Shown one piece after another: positions 43,191 through 51,519 of a stretch of DNA of 64,000 nt. The DNA comes from Aureibaculum algae (lineage in GTDB: Bacteria; Bacteroidota; Bacteroidia; Flavobacteriales; Flavobacteriaceae). Positions within the stretch are counted from its first letter, which is position 1. The number at the start of each line of letters is the position of its first letter. A model generated the notes under the pieces. The model was given only the letters and a program-made list of their open reading frames with translations. It was not told the DNA's origin and did not search any database. The translations under genes and the position numbers were made by a program. The DNA is taken from positions 4,982,001-5,046,000 of the forward strand of contig NZ_CP040749.1 of NCBI RefSeq assembly GCF_006065315.1. Reading direction: 5' to 3'.

Positions 43191-43964
43191 ATGTTAAAAA
43201 ATATTGCTTTTATAGCTATTGTTATGTTGTCATTTTCGGCGTGTAAATCAAAAAAAATAACGAATACATCGGAGAATACAGCCTTGTCATCTAAAAGAGT
43301 AATCAAGAATCATTACATCAATTCCTTTGATAAAAAGACCATCAATGCCAAGTTAAAAATTAAATATAAAGGAAAAAGTAATTTACCAAGTGTAACAGGT
43401 TCATTAAGACTTCAAAAAGATGAAACCATCTGGATTAGCTTATCAAAATTAGGTTTTTCTGTAGGTAAAGTATTAATAACTCCAAATAGAGTTAGCTTTT
43501 ATGAAAAAATAAACAGAACCTATTTTGATGGTGATTTTAAGTTGTTAAGTAATTTCTTAGGTACCGAATTAGATTTTCAAAAAGTACAAGATCTTTTATT
43601 GGGGCAGAGTTTACTTGACCTAAAAAAAGAATCTTTTGACATCTCTTTTTCTGAAAAAAATTATCAGTTAAAACCAAAAATTAGCAACCCTTTATTTGAT
43701 ATTCTCTTTTTGATAAACCCTATTAACTTTAAAATTAATAGTCAGCAACTGAATCAAAAAGAAGAAAACAATACCTTGGTTATTAATTATGCCAATTATG
43801 AAACTATAGAAAACGAATTTTTCCCTAGAGAAATTTACATTATTGCGTCAGACAAAAAAAATACTTCTACCATAGATGTTGATTATAAAACCGTTGAATT
43901 CAATAAATCACTTAGTTTCCCTTTTGAAATACCAAAAAATTATGAAAAGATAGAACTGAAATAA
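43191..43964 (+). CDS. DUF4292 domain-containing lipoprotein (LolB-like)
   Basis: Lipoprotein of 257 residues (lipobox SFSA-Cys18) with a DUF4292 domain: KTINAKLKIKYKGKSNLP, SGSLRLQKDETIWISLSKLG-type strand pattern and RVSFYEKINRTYFDGD. The fold class is similar to LolA/LolB, which suggests a role in lipoprotein handling at the outer membrane, although direct evidence is lacking. Its context strengthens an envelope role: TPR protein upstream (1-base gap) and EnvC-like protein downstream. The length is typical. It ends about 95 bases before the EnvC gene, which has its own -7 elements. Confidence 0.88.
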   Translation: MLKNIAFIAIVMLSFSACKSKKITNTSENTALSSKRVIKNHYINSFDKKTINAKLKIKYKGKSNLPSVTGSLRLQKDETIWISLSKLGFSVGKVLITPNRVSFYEKINRTYFDGDFKLLSNFLGTELDFQKVQDLLLGQSLLDLKKESFDISFSEKNYQLKPKISNPLFDILFLINPINFKINSQQLNQKEENNTLVINYANYETIENEFFPREIYIIASDKKNTSTIDVDYKTVEFNKSLSFPFEIPKNYEKIELK

Positions 43965-43993
43965 TAGAATATTTTAGTCCAAATAAATTGGTA

Positions 43994-44001
43994 TAACTTT
44001 G
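43994..44001 (+). promoter_or_regulatory. -7 promoter element upstream of envC-like gene
   Basis: TAACTTTG matches TAnnTTTG, 57 bases before the ATG at 44059. It would give a leader of about 52 bases. Confidence 0.5.
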
Positions 44002-44046
44002 TTGAAATATTTTTAGAATCTAAAATGCTATTTATCTAAAAAAGGA

Positions 44047-44054
44047 TAGTTTTG
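44047..44054 (+). promoter_or_regulatory. Second -7 element touching the envC-like start
   Basis: TAGTTTTG ends only 4 bases before the ATG. If active, the transcript would be leaderless; the upstream element at 43994 is the safer choice. Confidence 0.35.
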
Positions 44055-44058
44055 TAAT

Positions 44059-45270
44059 ATGAACTTAAGAGTTGTCTTATTTATTATAATCTCCATATTC
44101 TTCACGATTTCTTCGTTGGGGCAATCGAAATCTCAATTAGAAAAAAAGAGAAAACAACTACAAGAAGAAATTAAAGAAACGCAAAATCTTTTATTTAAAT
44201 CGAAAAAAGAAGCCGAGACCTTATTGTCTGAACTTGATGATTTAACTAAAATAATAAGCGTTCGTTCTCGCTTAATTAGAACCATTGACGAGGAGGCAGA
44301 AGTGCTGTCAGAAGCCATTGCAAAAAATGAAAAGGAAATCAATTCTTTAGAAAAAAATCTATCTGTTTTAAAAAAGGATTACGCCAACATGGTGGTGAGT
44401 TCTTATAAAAGTAAAAATAAACAAAGTCGCTTACTGTTTTTACTATCCTCAGAAAGTTTTACGCAAGCCTATAAACGTTTACAGTATATAAAACAATATG
44501 CTACTTATAGAAAACAACAAGGAGAACAAATAAAGATTTCTGCAAATAAATTAAGTGTCTTAACTGATTCTTTACGAAATAAAGAAGACGAAAAACGACT
44601 GCTTATTGCTATGCACACGCAACAAAAAGACAGCATTGGCCGTGAAAAAAACTCACAAGTAAGATTGGTTGGTAAAGTAAAGGCAAAAGAAAGAAAATAT
44701 ATTGCTCAAATAAAAAGCAAACAAGCTGAAGAGCGTAAAATAGACCGACAAGTAGACAAGATAATTGCTGCTGCCATTGCCAAGTCAAATAAAGGAGCTG
44801 GAAAAAAAGCATCTTCAGGCTTTCATTTAACACCCGAAAATAAAAAATTGGCTAGTAATTTAGTTGCTAATAAAGGTAAGTTGCCATGGCCAGTAAAAAA
44901 AGGTCTTATTATCAGAAAATTCGGAACTCAAAAACATCCTACCATGCCAGGTATCACCATTAACTCAAGTGGTATTCATATTGCAACAGAAAAAGGAGCC
45001 AAAGCTAGAGCTATTTTTAAGGGAAAAGTTTTGTCTATTCAATTACAATCTGGCAGAAAAAAAATGGTACTGATACAACATGGTAATTACATTACTGCAT
45101 ATAAAAACCTTGATGATGTATTGGTTAAATTAGGTGATAACGTTGATACTGGCGTTGAAATAGGCACAATTCATACGGATGCAATAAATGGCAAAACCGT
45201 TCTCATATTCAGCTTTATGAAAGAGATACACCCTCAAAATCCTGAATCTTGGATTGGTAAAATCCTTTAA
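44059..45270 (+). CDS. EnvC-like murein hydrolase activator (degenerate M23 domain)
   Basis: Exported protein of 403 residues: signal peptide ending near SLGQS, then long coiled-coil helices (about 23-270, Lys/Glu-rich) and a C-terminal LytM domain. In that domain the zinc motif H-x-x-x-D reads GIHIATEKG and the final H-x-H position reads LIFSFM. The metal ligands are therefore missing and it should be catalytically inactive. This is the EnvC/NlpD pattern, in which the protein activates amidases during cell separation. It follows the DUF4292 gene, has two possible -7 elements, and ends 4 bases before the convergent thioesterase gene. Confidence 0.93.
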   Translation: MNLRVVLFIIISIFFTISSLGQSKSQLEKKRKQLQEEIKETQNLLFKSKKEAETLLSELDDLTKIISVRSRLIRTIDEEAEVLSEAIAKNEKEINSLEKNLSVLKKDYANMVVSSYKSKNKQSRLLFLLSSESFTQAYKRLQYIKQYATYRKQQGEQIKISANKLSVLTDSLRNKEDEKRLLIAMHTQQKDSIGREKNSQVRLVGKVKAKERKYIAQIKSKQAEERKIDRQVDKIIAAAIAKSNKGAGKKASSGFHLTPENKKLASNLVANKGKLPWPVKKGLIIRKFGTQKHPTMPGITINSSGIHIATEKGAKARAIFKGKVLSIQLQSGRKKMVLIQHGNYITAYKNLDDVLVKLGDNVDTGVEIGTIHTDAINGKTVLIFSFMKEIHPQNPESWIGKIL

Positions 45271-45274
45271 AGAC

Positions 45275-45784
45275 TTAACCAAAAAGAGCCTTTAACTCAT
45301 CAGCTTCTTCAGGTTTCATTTTACCAGACAAAATTAAACTTAATTGCTTTCTGCGTAGAGCTCCTTCAAAACGTTCTTTTTCTAATTCTGTTTCAGGTTT
45401 AATAACAGGTACTTTTACAGGAGAGCCAGTTAAATCAACCGCTACAAAAGTGTAAATACCTTCGTTCACCTTTGATTTCTCACCACTCTCACGATCTTCT
45501 GTCCATACATCAGCATAAACTTCCATAGACGAGTTAAAAGCTCTAGAAACCTTCGATTCTATAATTAACACACTACCTACTGGTACGGCTTTATTAAAAG
45601 CTACGTGATTTACAGATGCCGTTACTACAATTCTATTTGAGTGCCTTTGTGCGGCAATACTACAAGCTCTATCCATTCTTGCTAAAAGCTCACCACCAAA
45701 AAGGTTATGTAAAGAATTCGTTTCTCCAGGCAGTACCATATCAGTTAATACCGTTAAAGATTCTTTTGGAGTTTTTATTTTCAT
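45275..45784 (-). CDS. Acyl-CoA thioesterase (hotdog fold)
   Basis: Hydrolyses acyl-CoA to free acid and CoA; cytoplasmic. The 169 residues form one hotdog domain of the YciA/BFIT type, with TNSLHNLFGGELLARMDRACSIAAQRHS near the start (catalytic Asn/Asp and His region) and AVPVGSVLIIESKVSRAFNSSMEVYADVW later. A -7 element (45815-45822) sits about 30 bases upstream. The gene is convergent with the EnvC-like gene (4-base gap). It is probably a housekeeping thioesterase for medium- or long-chain acyl-CoA; specificity cannot be read. Confidence 0.94.
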   Translation of the reverse strand: MKIKTPKESLTVLTDMVLPGETNSLHNLFGGELLARMDRACSIAAQRHSNRIVVTASVNHVAFNKAVPVGSVLIIESKVSRAFNSSMEVYADVWTEDRESGEKSKVNEGIYTFVAVDLTGSPVKVPVIKPETELEKERFEGALRRKQLSLILSGKMKPEEADELKALFG

Positions 45785-45814
45785 TTTAAAAAAGTTAATC
45801 GTTATTTAAGTAGG

Positions 45815-45822
45815 CAAAGATA
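45815..45822 (-). promoter_or_regulatory. -7 promoter element of the thioesterase gene
   Basis: TATCTTTG on the minus strand, 30 bases before the ATG at 45784. Confidence 0.62.
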
Positions 45823-45908
45823 GAACGGTAACTCTAAATAAATAGTATAATGAAAAAAATATTAATTGTAGTAAGTACGTCGCTTTATGGAAGGGTGTAG
45901 AATGGTCT

Positions 45909-46844
45909 TTACAAATCTTGAGTCAATAACCAGGCAGCAGCATTGGCTTCCGTTTCTCTAATTCTGTATAAGCTATTGATAGCGTCATTTATTTCGGTAT
46001 AACTTTCATAAGAAACTTGTGTCAGGCCCCATTTGTTAACACCTAAAATTTTAGCTTTGTAACCGCTTGTTATCAATTGATTAACCAAACGCTGTGCGTT
46101 TTCTGGATAACGAAAAGCACCCGCTATAATATGATAAGGTTTTTTATCTAACGTTACCTCTACACTTAATGAAGGTAAAGCTTCAGAAACAATAAAAGTT
46201 GCTTTTTCAATTTTAGTTTGCGTTTCACGCTCCTGTTCTTGATTAGCAATAATTTGCTGCTCTGAAAGGTTTTTTTGATAAATAGAATTTACACCTAATC
46301 CTAATAAAGAAAGCCCTATTACGAATATAGCTGCATATTTTAAAAACGCATTAGATTCTTTTTTCCTTTTTGCGTCTAACTGAACTGGTCTTGCAACAAT
46401 CGGTGGAGTTTCCTTAAGTAACGTTTCTCTTTTTACTTCAGGTAGAACAAAAGAAGACATTCCGAATGATTCCGTTAAATAATTAATCTCTGTTTGAGTT
46501 TCAAAGATTATAGTATCATTATTATCTAAAGAAAATTTACCTATAGATTCTAATGTTAAATCTGATTGCTTAATAATATCATACCATTGACCAACTTCAA
46601 ATTTTATAAAATTTAAAGCATGCTCATAAGGTACTTGATCTAACGCTGCAATATAATTTGCTAGTAAACCATCATTATTTTTTAAATGACTATTAAAAGT
46701 AATGAGCTTATGAGGAGGATAAAACGTTTTGGAATACGGACTGATAATTGCCGATTTTGTATTCGTTACAAAACCACCAAACCCCGGAACAATTACACAT
46801 TCGTAACGATATAATAAATCACTTATGTAATTACAAAGTCTCAG
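45909..46844 (-). CDS. HU (CCDC81-like) and SPOR domain protein with apparent CTG start
   Basis: Envelope-associated protein of about 311 residues. The N-terminal part (about 1-125) has the CCDC81-like bacterial HU pattern: NYISDLLYRYECVIVPGFGGFVTN, YPPHKLITFNSHLKNNDGLLANYIA, and YEHALNFIKFEVGQWYD. A Lys/Arg-rich linker, one membrane helix (about 168-187) and a C-terminal SPOR domain (about 236-311, PYHIIAGAFRYPENAQRL) follow. The frame has no ATG, GTG or TTG between the upstream stop at 46857 and codon 129. The homologous start falls on CTG at 46844, about 36 bases after a -7 element (46880-46887). A caller restricted to standard starts would report only 183 residues from 46460. SPOR domains bind denuded peptidoglycan at division sites. 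Confidence 0.85.
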   Translation of the reverse strand: MRLCNYISDLLYRYECVIVPGFGGFVTNTKSAIISPYSKTFYPPHKLITFNSHLKNNDGLLANYIAALDQVPYEHALNFIKFEVGQWYDIIKQSDLTLESIGKFSLDNNDTIIFETQTEINYLTESFGMSSFVLPEVKRETLLKETPPIVARPVQLDAKRKKESNAFLKYAAIFVIGLSLLGLGVNSIYQKNLSEQQIIANQEQERETQTKIEKATFIVSEALPSLSVEVTLDKKPYHIIAGAFRYPENAQRLVNQLITSGYKAKILGVNKWGLTQVSYESYTEINDAINSLYRIRETEANAAAWLLTQDL

Positions 46845-46879
46845 TTGAGTAAAATTTTAGGGGTTAAAGTCTAGTGCAA

Positions 46880-46887
46880 CAAATGTA
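46880..46887 (-). promoter_or_regulatory. -7 promoter element of the HU/SPOR gene
   Basis: TACATTTG followed by TTGCAC on the minus strand. It places transcription start near 46874 and supports translation of the N-terminal HU region rather than a start at 46460. Confidence 0.7.
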
Positions 46888-46968
46888 AAAAAAACTTTAG
46901 TTTAATTTAGCAATGGTTCACTTTTTTATTAACAAAGTTTGTATCTTAAAATTTTTAAAACCAAAAAA

Positions 46969-48072
46969 TTGAAAAACGAAGAACTACTTCATTTGTTAGC
47001 TCTAATTAATGCCAATGGCGTTGGTGATGTTATGGCTAAAAAATTAATAGCACATTGTGGTAGTGCAACAGCTATATTTTCAGAAAACAAACAAAGTCTA
47101 GCAAAAATTCAGGGCGTTGGAACTTCAATTACATATGCATTAAAGGACAAAACTATATTTGAACGAGCTGCAGAAGAAATTGAGTTTATAGAAAATAACA
47201 ATATTCAATACTCCTATTTTCAGGATGATGATTATCCTAATTACCTTAAACATTGTTTTGACGCCCCAATGTTCTTTTTTAAAAAAGGAAACATTGACAT
47301 TAACAATTATAAAACCATTAGTATAGTAGGTACGAGACAGATGACTAGTTATGGTAAATCTGTATTAGAGGAACTCATAATAAATTTAAAAGAATACAAT
47401 CCTGTTATTATTAGTGGCTTGGCCTATGGTGTAGATATTCATGCACATAAACTAGCCTTAAAACACAAGTTGCAAACCGTTGGAGTTTTAGCCCATGGTT
47501 TAGATAGAATTTATCCTACCCTACATAAAAAACAAGCTGATCAAATGCTTAAAAATGGAGGTTTAATTACTGATTTTTGGTCAAAAACAAATCCTGATAG
47601 AGAGAATTTTGTCAAAAGAAATAGAATTGTAGCAGGGCTATCGCAGGCCACAATTGTCATCGAATCTGCTGAAAAAGGAGGTTCACTAATTACGGCTGAT
47701 ATTGCTAATTCTTACAACAGAGATGTATTTGCCATACCCGGAAGAATTACAGATGCTTATAGTAGAGGTTGCAACCAGTTGATAAAAACCAACAAAGCGG
47801 CTTCCTTAACTTCTGCTAAAGATATAGCCTACATCTTGGGGTGGGAAAAGGATGATGAAAAGAAAAAAGCTATTCAGCAACAATTGTTCATTGAACTGAA
47901 TGACACTGAAAAACAAGTTTATAATTATCTTTTAAAAGAGGGTAAACAACAACTAGACATTATTGCATTACACTGTAACTTGCCAATTTTTAAAATTGCT
48001 ACTTTACTATTAACATTAGAGTTGAAAGGGGTTATTAAACCGCTCCCAGGTAAAATTTTTGAGGCTATTTAG
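46969..48072 (+). CDS. dprA: DNA-processing protein DprA
   Basis: Loads RecA on incoming single-stranded DNA during transformation; cytoplasmic. About 367 residues from a TTG at 46969. It has an N-terminal helix-hairpin-helix-like region (LALINANGVGDVMAKKLI), a Rossmann-like DprA domain with TISIVGTRQMTSYGKSV, ISGLAYGVDIHAHKLAL and PGRITDAYSRGCNQLI, and a C-terminal winged-helix part (about 295-367). The frame opens 10 codons earlier at another TTG, but the family start fits the later one. It is convergent with the next gene and overlaps it by 8 bases. Together with comEC at 39100 it suggests natural competence machinery. Confidence 0.95.
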   Translation: MKNEELLHLLALINANGVGDVMAKKLIAHCGSATAIFSENKQSLAKIQGVGTSITYALKDKTIFERAAEEIEFIENNNIQYSYFQDDDYPNYLKHCFDAPMFFFKKGNIDINNYKTISIVGTRQMTSYGKSVLEELIINLKEYNPVIISGLAYGVDIHAHKLALKHKLQTVGVLAHGLDRIYPTLHKKQADQMLKNGGLITDFWSKTNPDRENFVKRNRIVAGLSQATIVIESAEKGGSLITADIANSYNRDVFAIPGRITDAYSRGCNQLIKTNKAASLTSAKDIAYILGWEKDDEKKKAIQQQLFIELNDTEKQVYNYLLKEGKQQLDIIALHCNLPIFKIATLLLTLELKGVIKPLPGKIFEAI

Positions 48073-50428
48073 CTAAATTAATCGTTTCACGTTTTGACCA
48101 TAAACTACCATCATAAGACATGCCTTCAATATAAAGATTTATAGTTTCAGAAGAATAATTTGGTATTTTAAAAATGAGTTCTCCTGTTTCATTAGGGGTT
48201 AGATTAGGTATCCAATGTATGGCCCCTAGTTTTAAAAACTCTTCTGAATTTGTATTTCTATAATTTGGTGTATAATATTTTTTAGGCATTGAAAATCCAA
48301 ACAAATTGTCAATGGTTTGATATTTATTTATAACAGAAAAAATACCTTGATCATTTCTAGTAAAAATTTTTATACTTCCCGCTGGAGACTCCCCTGGGTT
48401 GGGCGTTCTACTTATATAAATGTCAGAAAGTGCCGAAATTTTAAGGTTTAATAATTGTTTAAAATTTCCATATAATGGTATGTTATCTATAAAAATTGTA
48501 GGAATGTTCGTACGTCCGGGTATATTACGTTTACTAATAATCCATACATTATCAGCCGATGTGGCAACATCAAATCCATTCTCTCTAATAACGGATGTTA
48601 TATGCCGTTGTTGAAAATCAGATTTCATTAAATCAATATACTTTGCAGAGTACATTGTTATCAATGGCTTTTTTCTTGCTTCCTTAATTTTAGGACTGGC
48701 CTTAAGTTCCACAGTATCCAACAGCGTTCTGCCACTAGAAATAAAACTATATACTTTTTCCTCAGTGTGATGATCATTATTAAATATATTTTTAGTATTA
48801 CTGCTTAAATTTTGAAAATCATCTTTGATACCATTAGGATAAATATTAAAATAGACAACCGGTTTTATTAGCTTTCCGTTTTTATTTTTTAAACTAAAAT
48901 TAATACTGGTACTATCTGCTAAAAATAGATTATCAAAGCTAAAAGCCGAATTTTTAATTATGGCAGATTCATGAATTTGATTTTCTGAGGAAGATAAAAT
49001 GATTGTATTACCTGCTTTGTGTTTATAGCTATTCAGACTACCATTTAATTGAAATCCAGTTTCAAATTTATAGTTAACACTTGGTGGATCATTGAAAATA
49101 TTGTCCCAACTATACTTACTCCATCCTTGATTTAATAATAATAAATCTAAATCATATAATTTTTTACTATTAATGTCGCTAAAATAATAATAGGGGTTCT
49201 CTATATGGCCCTTTAGATAAGGAGCTAATAAAAATATTGCAATTATGGTAGATTGATACTGGTATGCTTCGTTTGATGCAGGTAAAACTGAAATGCTAAA
49301 ATTCCCTTTAATTTCTGATGTTGTATTAGATTTAAGCGTAATAACACTAGAATCGCCTTTCGAAACTATTTTTGCAGCTTCAATTTCTTTAATGGGTGTT
49401 TTTAAAGTATTAAACACCAATCTTTCAGCAATAGGCTCATTATTTTCATTAACTAATGTAAGAATATTAATACCAGATAATAATTCCGATTTTTTTAAAC
49501 TTATTAAATATTTCAACTTATCAGCCGTAAAGTCGACTTTTACTTTTATTAACTGACCATCTCGGTGAATTAATAGATCATATTGTTTACCTATTAAATC
49601 TGGTAAGGTAAGGCTATTCGTTTCTAGAGCAATCAAAACATTGTCACCGTTTGTTGCGTTAACTTTAAGAGATATTCCTTTTCCTTTAGCAGGTTCAATT
49701 GGTTTTGTTATTTGTTTTTCATTTGCCAGAACTACATGTATACTATATTTAGTATCCTTTTTAGCATGAAGTGTAAACCTTCCTAATCCAAATTGATTAC
49801 TTTTAAAAGTGGTTATTTCATTCTCTTTTTCATCTAATACAGTGCCTTTTTTTATAATAACACCGTTTCCTTGCTCATTTATCAATTTAAAACCTATTGT
49901 GTTACTTACATTTTCTACAATATGTCCGCCTTCTGGTAATAGCTGTAAGTCATATTTATTTTCATCTGACAGCTTTTTAGTTACTTCTTGCTCATTACCA
50001 ACAATTTCAAACATTTGAACATGGGACAAATCTTCCGTAAAATTTTTCATCCAGTTGGTTGTCGTCTTTATGTAATAAATTCCTGGAGTAAATTTATGGT
50101 CAACTAAAAAGTTTCCATGAGTAAACCCCATAGTTGCATATAGAAGTTTTGATTCCATCAAGTTACCAGATTCATTGAAAATACTAACATAAATATTTGT
50201 GCTACTCACGTAAGGTGTTTGATACCTGCCATTATAGATATAGCTCTTAAACCAAATCTCTTCACCGATAAAGTAGCTCGTTTTATTTAAATGTGTATAA
50301 ATTGTTTCTCGCTCAAGTTCAAAATAAGCGTTATACTTTTTAACTAATTCTTTAGAAGATTTAATTTGTGAAAAAACTGTAAATGACAAATTCAGTACTA
50401 CGAGAAGTAATAGAAATGATTTTTTCAT
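48065..50428 (-). CDS. Large secreted MG2/plug-domain-like protein
   Basis: Exported protein of 787 residues (signal peptide ending near FTVFSQ). The N-terminal region (about 40-140) resembles an alpha-2-macroglobulin MG2 domain: ERETIYTHLNKTSYFIGEEIWFKSYI and STNIYVSIFNESGNLM. Several Ig-like beta-domains follow (about 150-480). The part around 600-680 (VIRENGFDVATSADNVWIISKRN, PTIFIDNIPLYGNFKQLLNL) looks like a TonB-receptor plug. No barrel follows. This composite family is known only from Bacteroidota and its role is unclear; binding or polymer assembly in the periplasm is possible. A -7 element lies at 50455-50462. The gene overlaps dprA by 8 bases. Confidence 0.8.
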   Translation of the reverse strand: MKKSFLLLLVVLNLSFTVFSQIKSSKELVKKYNAYFELERETIYTHLNKTSYFIGEEIWFKSYIYNGRYQTPYVSSTNIYVSIFNESGNLMESKLLYATMGFTHGNFLVDHKFTPGIYYIKTTTNWMKNFTEDLSHVQMFEIVGNEQEVTKKLSDENKYDLQLLPEGGHIVENVSNTIGFKLINEQGNGVIIKKGTVLDEKENEITTFKSNQFGLGRFTLHAKKDTKYSIHVVLANEKQITKPIEPAKGKGISLKVNATNGDNVLIALETNSLTLPDLIGKQYDLLIHRDGQLIKVKVDFTADKLKYLISLKKSELLSGINILTLVNENNEPIAERLVFNTLKTPIKEIEAAKIVSKGDSSVITLKSNTTSEIKGNFSISVLPASNEAYQYQSTIIAIFLLAPYLKGHIENPYYYFSDINSKKLYDLDLLLLNQGWSKYSWDNIFNDPPSVNYKFETGFQLNGSLNSYKHKAGNTIILSSSENQIHESAIIKNSAFSFDNLFLADSTSINFSLKNKNGKLIKPVVYFNIYPNGIKDDFQNLSSNTKNIFNNDHHTEEKVYSFISSGRTLLDTVELKASPKIKEARKKPLITMYSAKYIDLMKSDFQQRHITSVIRENGFDVATSADNVWIISKRNIPGRTNIPTIFIDNIPLYGNFKQLLNLKISALSDIYISRTPNPGESPAGSIKIFTRNDQGIFSVINKYQTIDNLFGFSMPKKYYTPNYRNTNSEEFLKLGAIHWIPNLTPNETGELIFKIPNYSSETINLYIEGMSYDGSLWSKRETINLAK

Positions 50429-50454
50429 AATGTTTTGTTGCGACAGGAAGAAAT

Positions 50455-50462
50455 CAAATATA
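50455..50462 (-). promoter_or_regulatory. -7 promoter element of the MG2/plug-like gene
   Basis: TATATTTG on the minus strand, 26 bases before the ATG at 50428. Confidence 0.6.
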
Positions 50463-50510
50463 TGACAAAATATAAATTATAAAGGTATTGTTTATAAAAT
50501 ATTTTTTTAT

Positions 50511-50864
50511 TTATATTACTCCTTTCTCAACAAAATACTGTACCACGGCCTCTTTCATTAAAACAGATTGTTCGCCTGCTTTTAAAAAAGGTAATTCCTC
50601 TTTAATTTTGAAATGTGGCCAGCCATCATCGTCGAAAAAATCAAATTCGTAATAACCAAGCGGTTCTAATAATCTGCAAATAGCAATATGCATTAAGTCT
50701 ACTTTATCGTCTTTCTTAAACTTACGATACCCTTGACCTAATTCTTGAACACCAATTAGATATATAATAGCATCCAAATCAACTGCTTCTCCATCGGCAA
50801 ATTGCATTGAAATTCTAGTCTTCAACACTTCCCATTTTTCCTTTAATTCTATATCTCTAGACAT
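50511..50864 (-). CDS. Conserved small soluble protein of unknown function (117 residues)
   Basis: Acidic, mostly helical protein: SRDIELKEKWEVLKTRIS, DLDAIIYLIGVQELGQGYRKF, and a well-formed motif with DLMHIAICRLLEPLGYYEF, DDDGWPHFK and AVVQYFVEKGVI. The dense conserved-looking aromatic/acidic pattern suggests a real domain; I recall homologues throughout the flavobacteria but no assigned function. It has its own -7 element (50888-50895) inside the end of the carbonic anhydrase gene, with a 28-base gap to that gene, so it may be the last member of the carbonic anhydrase/SulP transcript as well as independently transcribed. Confidence 0.75.
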   Translation of the reverse strand: MSRDIELKEKWEVLKTRISMQFADGEAVDLDAIIYLIGVQELGQGYRKFKKDDKVDLMHIAICRLLEPLGYYEFDFFDDDGWPHFKIKEELPFLKAGEQSVLMKEAVVQYFVEKGVI

Positions 50865-50887
50865 TCTTCTTTCTTATAAAAACCTTG

Positions 50888-50895
50888 CAAATTTA
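50888..50895 (-). promoter_or_regulatory. -7 promoter element of the 117-residue protein gene
   Basis: TAAATTTG on the minus strand overlaps the carbonic anhydrase stop codon (50893), 24 bases before the ATG at 50864. Confidence 0.5.
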
Positions 50896-51519
50896 ATCTA
50901 AATGATAGATCTCCATTATATGTTCTAAGATATTTTCAAAATCAATTTTCAAATCAATCAATTTCCCCGTATGTATATCAAAAACCCAACCATGAACTTT
51001 TAAATCTCTCTCTCTATATGCTTTTTGTACTGCTGCTGTTTTAATTAAATTAACACATTGTTCTTGCACGTTCAATTCAACTAACCTATCATACTTTTTT
51101 TCTTCATCTTTTATTCCATCTAACTCTGCCTTATGAATACGATATACATCTCTAATATTTCTCAACCAAGGGTTTAAAATACCTAAATCTGCCGATTGCA
51201 TAGCAGCTTTTACACCACCACAAGCATAATGCCCACAAACAACAACATGATTTACTTTTAAATGATCAACGGCATAATTAACAACTGACATTACATTTAA
51301 ATCAATGCTAATAACCATATTGGCGATGTTTCTGTGTACAAAAACATCGCCAGGTTCTAAGCCCATTAAATCTTCAGCTGCTACCCTACTATCTGAGCAT
51401 CCTATATACAATAACTCCGGGTTTTGACCACTTCCTAATTTAGTAAAGTAGTCATTATCTACAGCTAACTTATTATGAATCCACTTTTTATTATTATCAA
51501 AAATACTATCTAAATTCAT
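50893..51519 (-). CDS. Beta-carbonic anhydrase (Can-type)
   Basis: Zinc enzyme of 208 residues interconverting CO2 and bicarbonate; cytoplasmic. The zinc and active-site motif CSDSR has Cys41, Asp43 and Arg45, and CGHYACGGV has His97 and Cys100. Additional family features are GDVFVHRNIANMV and LKVHGWVFDIHTGKL. It resembles E. coli Can. Its ATG overlaps the end of the SulP gene by 4 bases (ATGA-type coupling), so both are translated from the same mRNA. A second, different carbonic anhydrase lies on the other side of the transporter gene. Confidence 0.97.
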   Translation of the reverse strand: MNLDSIFDNNKKWIHNKLAVDNDYFTKLGSGQNPELLYIGCSDSRVAAEDLMGLEPGDVFVHRNIANMVISIDLNVMSVVNYAVDHLKVNHVVVCGHYACGGVKAAMQSADLGILNPWLRNIRDVYRIHKAELDGIKDEEKKYDRLVELNVQEQCVNLIKTAAVQKAYRERDLKVHGWVFDIHTGKLIDLKIDFENILEHIMEIYHLD

